The position numbers and the translations under genes are program-made. DNA of 19,966 nt from Roseiarcus sp049513815. Lineage in GTDB: Bacteria > Pseudomonadota > Alphaproteobacteria > Rhizobiales > Beijerinckiaceae. Below the pieces are notes generated by a model. It was not told the origin of the DNA. It saw only the letters and a list, made by a program, of their open reading frames with translations, and ran no database searches. Below are positions 15,210-19,966 of this stretch, in pieces. The stretch is from contig JBEKVR010000090.1 in NCBI GenBank assembly GCA_049513815.1, positions 1 to 19,966 on the forward strand, written 5' to 3'. Position 1 is the first letter of the stretch, and each line of letters opens with the position of its first letter.

Positions 15210-16763
15210 TCACTCCATCGCCGCCGCCGCCGAATGTCCCTCGCGACTCGGGGCCGGGGCGCTCTTGGCCGAGCGGATCAACGCGAGCAGCGGGAACGCC
15301 GAGAGAGAGACAAACATCATCAGCAGGAAGTCGTTGGAATAGGCGATGATCGCCGCCTGCTGATTGACCATCCCGTCGATCCGCGCCAACGTGCCGAGCG
15401 ATTGTCCGGCGATCTGCGCGGCGTCGGGCAGCTTCATCGCATCGTTGAACGGCGTGACGTGCTCGACCAGTTGGCTGTGGAAGGTCGTCACCATGTTGGT
15501 GAGCTGGGCGATGACGATCGAAATACCGACCGACGAACCGATGTTGCGGATCAGCGTCCACAGCGCCGCGCCCTCGGTGCGTAGCGCGCCGGGCAGGGTG
15601 GCGAAGGCGACCGTGTTGAGCGGCACGAAGACGAAGCCAAGGCCGACGCCCTGGACGACCGAATAGACCGTGATCGTGTAGGCGGAGGTGTCCGTCGTCC
15701 AGCCGACCATCGCCCACAAGGAGACGGTCGAAAGGACAAGACCGAAGAAGATCAGGATGCGCGCGTCGTACTTGCCCAGCAGCCGCCCGACCAACATCAT
15801 CGCGAAGAACGTGCCGACGCCGCGCGTGCCGAGCAGGTAGCCACTCGCCAGCACCGGGTAGCCGAGCAGGTTCTGGATGAATGGCGTCACCAGCGCCATC
15901 GTCGCCAGCAGGATGATGCCGATCAGGAACATAAAGATCAGCGCGACCGAGAAGTTCCAGTCGCGGAAGATCCGCACGGCGATGAACGGCCGCTTCGACG
16001 TCATCGAGTCGACGAGGAAGAAATAGAAGCCGACGATCGTCAGGATCGCCTCGGCGACGACTTCGCCGGAGCCGAACCAGCCCAGATCCTGGCCGCGGTC
16101 GAGCATCATCTGCAACGCGCCGATGCCGAGCGACAGCGACAGGAAACCGAACCACGAGAACGGCACGTCGCGGCGGATCGGGCTCTCGGCCATGAAGGCC
16201 GAGAGGCCGACGACGGTCAGGATGCCGAACGGCAAGTTGACGAAGAACACCCAGCGCCACGAATAGTACTCGGTCAGCCAGCCGCCGAGCGTCGGGCCCA
16301 TGATCGGGCCGAGCATCACGCCCATGCCCCAGATCGCCATCGCCGCGCCGCGCCGCGCCGGCGGATAGGCGTCCAGCATCACCGCCTGGCTGAGCGGCAC
16401 CAGCGCGGCGCCGAACACGCCTTGCAGCAAGCGGAAGGCGACCATCTGCTCGATGCTCTGCGCGATTCCGCACAGCATCGAGGCGAGGGTGAAGCCGGCG
16501 GTGCAGACGATGAACAGTTTCTTGCGGCCGACGCGCGTCGCCAGCCAGCCGAGCGGCGAGGTCATGATCGCCGCGGCGACGATGTAGGAGGTCAGCACCC
16601 AGTTGATCTGATCCTGGGTGGTTGACAGCGACCCCTGCATGTAGGGCAGGGCGACGTTGGCGATCGTCGTGTCGAGCGCCTGCATGACCGTCGCCATCAT
16701 GACGCAGACCGTCAGCATGGCGCGCGTCATCGGCGCCATGTTATCGGCGGTCTGCTGGTTCAT
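15210..16763 (-). CDS. emrB: DHA2-family multidrug efflux MFS permease, EmrB-like
   Basis: A 517-residue, 14-helix major facilitator of the EmrB/QacA (DHA2) family that exports drugs using the proton gradient. Family motifs are LDTTIANVALPYMQ (30-43, motif D1), GWLATRVGRKKLF (72-84, motif A) and GPIMGPTLGGWLT (152-164, the antiporter motif C). EmrB proteins work with an EmrA adaptor and an outer-membrane channel; the adaptor gene lies immediately upstream and overlaps by four bases (ATGA), so translation is coupled. No tolC-like gene is in the window. The C-terminus is short and hydrophilic. A second, closely similar permease lies on the other side of marR, indicating duplication. Substrates cannot be inferred from the sequence. 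Confidence 0.94.
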   Translation of the reverse strand: MNQQTADNMAPMTRAMLTVCVMMATVMQALDTTIANVALPYMQGSLSTTQDQINWVLTSYIVAAAIMTSPLGWLATRVGRKKLFIVCTAGFTLASMLCGIAQSIEQMVAFRLLQGVFGAALVPLSQAVMLDAYPPARRGAAMAIWGMGVMLGPIMGPTLGGWLTEYYSWRWVFFVNLPFGILTVVGLSAFMAESPIRRDVPFSWFGFLSLSLGIGALQMMLDRGQDLGWFGSGEVVAEAILTIVGFYFFLVDSMTSKRPFIAVRIFRDWNFSVALIFMFLIGIILLATMALVTPFIQNLLGYPVLASGYLLGTRGVGTFFAMMLVGRLLGKYDARILIFFGLVLSTVSLWAMVGWTTDTSAYTITVYSVVQGVGLGFVFVPLNTVAFATLPGALRTEGAALWTLIRNIGSSVGISIVIAQLTNMVTTFHSQLVEHVTPFNDAMKLPDAAQIAGQSLGTLARIDGMVNQQAAIIAYSNDFLLMMFVSLSAFPLLALIRSAKSAPAPSREGHSAAAAME

Positions 16764-18025
16764 GGGGCGGCGGCCTTCGCGGCCGACGGCGAAACGAACC
16801 AGGACGCGATCCAGACGACGGGCGCGGTCACGAGTTCGCCGAGCGAGCGCGTGCGCCCGGTGTCGATCGAGACGTTCGCGCTCATGCCGGCGCGCAGGCC
16901 CTCGGTGCTCTCGCTGGGGTCGAAGCAGAAGCGCAACGGCACGCGCTGCACCACCTTCACCCAGTTGCCGCTCGCGTTCTGCGCCGGCAGGATCGAGAAT
17001 TGCGAGCCGGTGCCGGGCGCGATCGAGCAGATCCGGCCCTTAAAGTCGCGCCCAGGGAAAGTGTCGATCGTCACGCTCGCCGGCTGGCCGGCGTGAACGT
17101 AAGTGAGGTCCGACTCCTTCGGATTGCCGTCGACCCACAGGCCGCGGTCTTCGACGATGGCGAACACCGGCTGGCCGGCGGGCGCGACGCGGCCAAGCTC
17201 GATCTGGTCGACCTGGGTCGCCACGCCGGCGATCGGCGCGACAATGTGGGTGCGGGCCAGATTGCGCTCGGCGTCGTCGAGTCCCGCCCTGGCTTGGATG
17301 TAGTCAGGGAAGGAGTCGATCGTCGCCGTCGGCCCGCCGCCGAGCTTGATCTTGGTTGATTCCTGCTGGCTGCGAACGAACTCGAGAATCTGCTGCGCCT
17401 GGACCAACGCCGCCTGCGACGTATCGAGATCGACGCGGGTGCCGGCATGCGAATTCACCAGATCGAGTTTGCGGTTGTAATCGTTCTGGCGCAGGTCGAC
17501 CGCCTTTTGGCCCATCGCGATCTGGTTCTCGTTGCTGACGTAGTTCGCCTGCAAGTTGGCGAACTCGACCTTGGCCGCCGCCAGGCGCCCTTGCGCCAGA
17601 GTCAGGGCGGTCTGGTAGGGCGCCGGGTCGAGGTCGAACAGCGGCGCGCCGGCTTCGACCCGCTGGCCTTCGCGCACGTGGACGGCGACGATCGGGCCGG
17701 TGACCTGCGGCGTGATCAGCGACTTGTCCGCGCCGACATAGGCGTTGTCGGTCGAAACATAGCGGCCGGCCGAAAGCCACCACATCGTCCCCAGCACCAC
17801 CGCCGCGGCCGGCACGACGACAAGCAGCACGAAGCGGCCCAAACCCGAGCGATTGCGCGGCGCGGGGGCGGCGAGCGCCTCCTCGCGCTGCGGCGCCGCG
17901 GGAGCGGCAGGAGCGGTAGTGGGCGCCGGCTCGACAGGACGCGCGGGGGTCTGGCCGCGGCTGATCGGGGTCGGCTCGTTCGACCGGTCGCGCGGTTCGC
18001 GGGGGCTCGTTGACGATTGCGACAC
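16760..18025 (-). CDS. emrA: Membrane fusion protein of efflux pump, EmrA-like (HlyD family)
   Basis: A 421-residue periplasmic adaptor that links EmrB to an outer-membrane channel. The order is a Pro/Ala-rich cytoplasmic tail (1-60, longer than in E. coli EmrA), one transmembrane helix (63-84), the EmrA-type STDNAYVGAD motif (91-100), the first half of the lipoyl-like domain (105-135), a long helical hairpin (about 136-260) and the returning lipoyl and barrel domains, with RTHIVAPIAGVATQV and the DTFPGRDFKGRI segment typical of HlyD/EmrA. The start is a GTG at 18025, eight bases after a perfect GGAGG placed inside the end of marR. It overlaps emrB by four bases. The hydrophilic N-terminal tail resembles the tails of other alphaproteobacterial EmrA proteins. 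Confidence 0.93.
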   Translation of the reverse strand: MSQSSTSPREPRDRSNEPTPISRGQTPARPVEPAPTTAPAAPAAPQREEALAAPAPRNRSGLGRFVLLVVVPAAAVVLGTMWWLSAGRYVSTDNAYVGADKSLITPQVTGPIVAVHVREGQRVEAGAPLFDLDPAPYQTALTLAQGRLAAAKVEFANLQANYVSNENQIAMGQKAVDLRQNDYNRKLDLVNSHAGTRVDLDTSQAALVQAQQILEFVRSQQESTKIKLGGGPTATIDSFPDYIQARAGLDDAERNLARTHIVAPIAGVATQVDQIELGRVAPAGQPVFAIVEDRGLWVDGNPKESDLTYVHAGQPASVTIDTFPGRDFKGRICSIAPGTGSQFSILPAQNASGNWVKVVQRVPLRFCFDPSESTEGLRAGMSANVSIDTGRTRSLGELVTAPVVWIASWFVSPSAAKAAAP

Positions 18026-18029
18026 TGGC

Positions 18030-18485
18030 TTAGCCTCCGCAGCTCAGTTTCAGTTCGTGCTTGAGATTGGAGCGGATCTGCTCGAGACCCGCCCGTAGGT
18101 TCGTGATCGCCGCTTCGTCGAGACCGTTCAGCGCGCGGCCGAGCACGTCTTCGCTGAGGACATCGAGGCGTTTGAGCGCCGGCGCCGCCTCCGGAGTCAG
18201 AAAGAGGCGGTTGGCGCGGCGGTCGGCGGCGTCCTCGCGCCGCTCGACCAGACCGGAGGCGGTCAACTTGTCGATCAGCCGCGCCAGAGAGATCGGCGCG
18301 AGATCGAGCATGTCGGCGAGCTCGCGCTGCTTCAAGCCCTCGCGCCGCCTCAACTTGCTGAGCACAGCCCATTGGGCGCGCGTCATGTGCACCTCGCGGG
18401 CGCGATGATCGGAGTAGGTGCGCAACATGCGCGCAACATCATGTAGCGCGAATGCGAACTCGCGCGAGGGGGAGGCGGCGGTCAA
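18030..18485 (-). CDS. MarR family transcriptional regulator of the efflux operon
   Basis: A winged-helix repressor that probably controls the emrAB operon in response to pump substrates. With the TTG start at 18485 it has 151 residues, typical of MarR. The dimerisation helix FALHDVARMLRTYSDHRA is at 12-29, the DNA-binding helices LKQRELADMLDLAPISLARLIDKL at about 51-74, and the wing RREDAADRRANRLFLTPE at 82-99. A longer frame starts at ATG 18572, but its first 29 codons are AT-ending (about 11 of 29 end in G or C, against a large majority in the rest) and would cover the AT-rich inverted repeat, so I prefer the TTG. The ribosome site for it is weak (GCGAGAC). The gene ends four bases before emrA and carries its ribosome site. 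Regulation of emrAB is inference from order and family. Confidence 0.82.
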   Translation of the reverse strand: MTAASPSREFAFALHDVARMLRTYSDHRAREVHMTRAQWAVLSKLRRREGLKQRELADMLDLAPISLARLIDKLTASGLVERREDAADRRANRLFLTPEAAPALKRLDVLSEDVLGRALNGLDEAAITNLRAGLEQIRSNLKHELKLSCGG

Positions 18486-18496
18486 ATTTTTGTCTC

Positions 18497-18524
18497 GCTT
18501 ATTATATGGTGACTTATAATAAGC
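18497..18524. promoter_or_regulatory. AT-rich 28-bp inverted repeat, probable MarR operator and promoter
   Basis: Ten-base arms GCTTATTATA and TATAATAAGC are perfect reverse complements around an eight-base spacer. Each arm carries a perfect TATAAT on one of the two strands, and it lies 11 bases before the probable marR start. The arm size and AT content fit a MarR-type operator overlapping the -10 region; a binding protein is inferred, not shown. Confidence 0.7.
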
Positions 18525-18701
18525 TGGGTTTGGCTCTGCAAGGGGAGGCGACTGAAGATTCTGGGTAATCATTCAAGTTCCGATTTAATTTTGGAGCGTA
18601 TCCACATGCTTCTTGGCGAGTTGACGGGCCTGGAGCGGACCTTTCCGGCCTGCTCGCGGCGGCCTCGGCGCGCGCTGGTCGTTTGACCGTTCGTCATGCG
18701 T

Positions 18702-19966
18702 TCACTCCGCCGGCGCCGCCGCCGCGTCCTCGGCGACCGGGGCCGGCGGCGTCTTCGGCTTGCGCATCATGATCACGACTGGGAAGGCGACGAGCGAGAC
18801 GATTGTCATCAGCAGGAAGTCGTTGGAGTAGGAGATCACCGCCGCTTGCTGCGTCGCCATCCCGTCCAACACGGCGAGGCTGCGCAGACTGTGGTCGCCG
18901 AGCGCCGCGGCGTTGGGCAGGCTCATCGCGTCGTTGAACGGCGTGACGTGCTCGACGATCTGGCTGTGGAAGTAGGCGACGCCGCTGACCAGTCTAGCGA
19001 TCAGAATCGAGATGCCGATCGAGGCGCCGATGTTGCGCACCAGCGTCCACAATCCCGTCGCTTCGGTGCGCAGCTCCTTGGGCAGGGTGGAGAACGCGAC
19101 GATGTTGAGCGGCGTAAAAACGAAGCCGAGGCCGAAGCCTTGCATTACCCCGTTGATGGCGATGGCGCCGCCAGAAACGTCATCGTTCCAGCCGACCATT
19201 ACCCATTGCGCCAGCGTCGCCAGCGCGAGGCCAAACAGCATGAACGGCCGCGCGTCGCGCGTGCCGAGCAGGCGACCGACGATGCTCATCGCCACGAACG
19301 TCCCGACGCCGCGGGCGCCGAGGAGATAGCCGCTCGCCAGCACCGGATAGCCGAGCAGGTTCTGCAGCATTGGCGTCAACAGCGCCATCGTCGCCATCAG
19401 CACCAGCCCGTTGAGGAACATCAGCACCAGCGCGAGCGAGAAGTTGCGGTCGCGAAAGATGCGCGTTTCGATGAACGGCCGCTCGCCGGTGAAGCTGTCG
19501 ACGACGAAGAAATAGAAGCCGGCCGCCGACAGGGTCGCCTCGACCCAGATCTCGCTGGAATCGAACCAGCCGATGTCCTGGCCGCGATCGAGCATCATCT
19601 GCAGCGCGCCGACGCCCAACGACAGCGACAGAAAGCCAAACCAGGCGAACGGCAGATCGCGGCGGATGCGGCTTTCCGGCATGACCACCGACAGGCCGAG
19701 CGCCGTCAGAATTCCGAACGGCACGTTGACGTAAAACACCCAGCGCCACGAATAGGTCTCGGTCAGATACCCGCCGAGCACCGGACCCATGATCGGCCCG
19801 AGCATGATGCCCATGCCCCAGATCGCCATCGCCGCGGCGCGCTGGGCGGTTGGGTAGGCGTCGAGCATCACCGCCTGCGCGAGCGGCACCAGCGCCGCGC
19901 CGAACGCGCCCTGGGTCAGCCGGAACAGCACCATCTGTTCGATGTTCTGCGACACCCCGCACAGCA
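18702..19966 (-). CDS. Second EmrB-like MFS efflux permease (partial, N-terminus outside window)
   Basis: The C-terminal about 420 residues of a DHA2-family permease; the frame runs through the window edge, so the true start lies beyond 19966. It lines up with the first EmrB from its residue 97 onward, sharing long identical blocks such as GFLSLSLG, GALQMMLDRGQD, NLLGYPVLASGYLLG and HSQ-VEHVTPFNDAM, and the motif C GPIMGPVLGGYLT. By eye it is clearly a paralogue rather than an unrelated pump, differing most at the loop after LFRLTQG and at the C-terminus (ends PVAEDAAAAPAE). It is transcribed toward marR, and no clear terminator is seen in the roughly 200 bases between them, so read-through is possible. 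An apparent GTG at 19955 is an internal codon, not a likely start. Its own EmrA adaptor, if present, would be upstream. Confidence 0.9.
   Translation of the reverse strand, partial: LCGVSQNIEQMVLFRLTQGAFGAALVPLAQAVMLDAYPTAQRAAAMAIWGMGIMLGPIMGPVLGGYLTETYSWRWVFYVNVPFGILTALGLSVVMPESRIRRDLPFAWFGFLSLSLGVGALQMMLDRGQDIGWFDSSEIWVEATLSAAGFYFFVVDSFTGERPFIETRIFRDRNFSLALVLMFLNGLVLMATMALLTPMLQNLLGYPVLASGYLLGARGVGTFVAMSIVGRLLGTRDARPFMLFGLALATLAQWVMVGWNDDVSGGAIAINGVMQGFGLGFVFTPLNIVAFSTLPKELRTEATGLWTLVRNIGASIGISILIARLVSGVAYFHSQIVEHVTPFNDAMSLPNAAALGDHSLRSLAVLDGMATQQAAVISYSNDFLLMTIVSLVAFPVVIMMRKPKTPPAPVAEDAAAAPAE

Noticed and set aside
18573..18701. Search for a terminator between the second emrB and marR
   Set aside because: Only a four-base GGTC/GACC hairpin was found, too weak to call.
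1..19966. CRISPR array, tRNA genes, insertion sequences, attachment sites
   Set aside because: No regularly spaced repeats, no cloverleaf with a recognisable TPsiC arm, no transposase or integrase reading frame and no long flanking direct repeats were seen.

Overview
The window is GC-rich chromosomal DNA with very dense coding, strongly GC-ending codons, short intergenic gaps and ATGA start/stop overlaps. It looks like an alphaproteobacterium of the Hyphomicrobiales (Rhizobiales) type, perhaps near Beijerinckiaceae/Methylocystaceae; the genus is a guess. The main support is a bamE / cytochrome bc1 chaperone / DUF177 / plsX / fabH neighbourhood, which I recall as typical of that order, plus an Irr-like iron box. 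I see no tRNA, rRNA, CRISPR array, insertion sequence or integrase, and no stretch over 300 bases without a gene.

Left part (1-4200, + strand): the proline-rich C-terminal tail of an unrecognised protein, an inositol monophosphatase family enzyme overlapping a LacX-type aldose 1-epimerase, the one-carbon enzyme FolD, and an exported MltB-like lytic transglycosylase. These are housekeeping metabolism and cell-wall genes.

Middle part (4200-9360): a membrane H+-pyrophosphatase whose residues indicate the K+-independent class, ending in two tandem hairpins of which the second is a good intrinsic terminator. Next is an actinobacterial-type ahpC-ahpD peroxide defence pair. A perfect 15-bp palindrome resembling an Irr iron-control element lies 41 bases before ahpC. 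ahpD converges on the lipoprotein gene bamE across a shared terminator hairpin. bamE is divergent from a cbp3-like bc1 chaperone gene that overlaps a DUF177 gene.

Centre-right (9360-15190): a reverse-strand amidase gene separates DUF177 from plsX and fabH (phospholipid and fatty-acid initiation). A YpeA-type acetyltransferase, a cysteine-rich ferredoxin-like protein and a DUF4239 membrane protein follow. The ihfA-merR genes that I recall following fabH in relatives are absent.

Right part (15190-19966, - strand): a marR-emrA-emrB drug-efflux operon with tight overlaps, and upstream of it a second emrB-like gene running off the window. A 28-bp AT-rich inverted repeat sits just before the probable marR start and is the best operator candidate. 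Base composition suggests that the longest marR frame is over-extended and that translation starts at a TTG.

Nothing here is clearly a new system. The points most worth checking are the Irr-like box at ahpCD, the marR operator and start, the paired emrB pumps, and the cysteine-rich protein.
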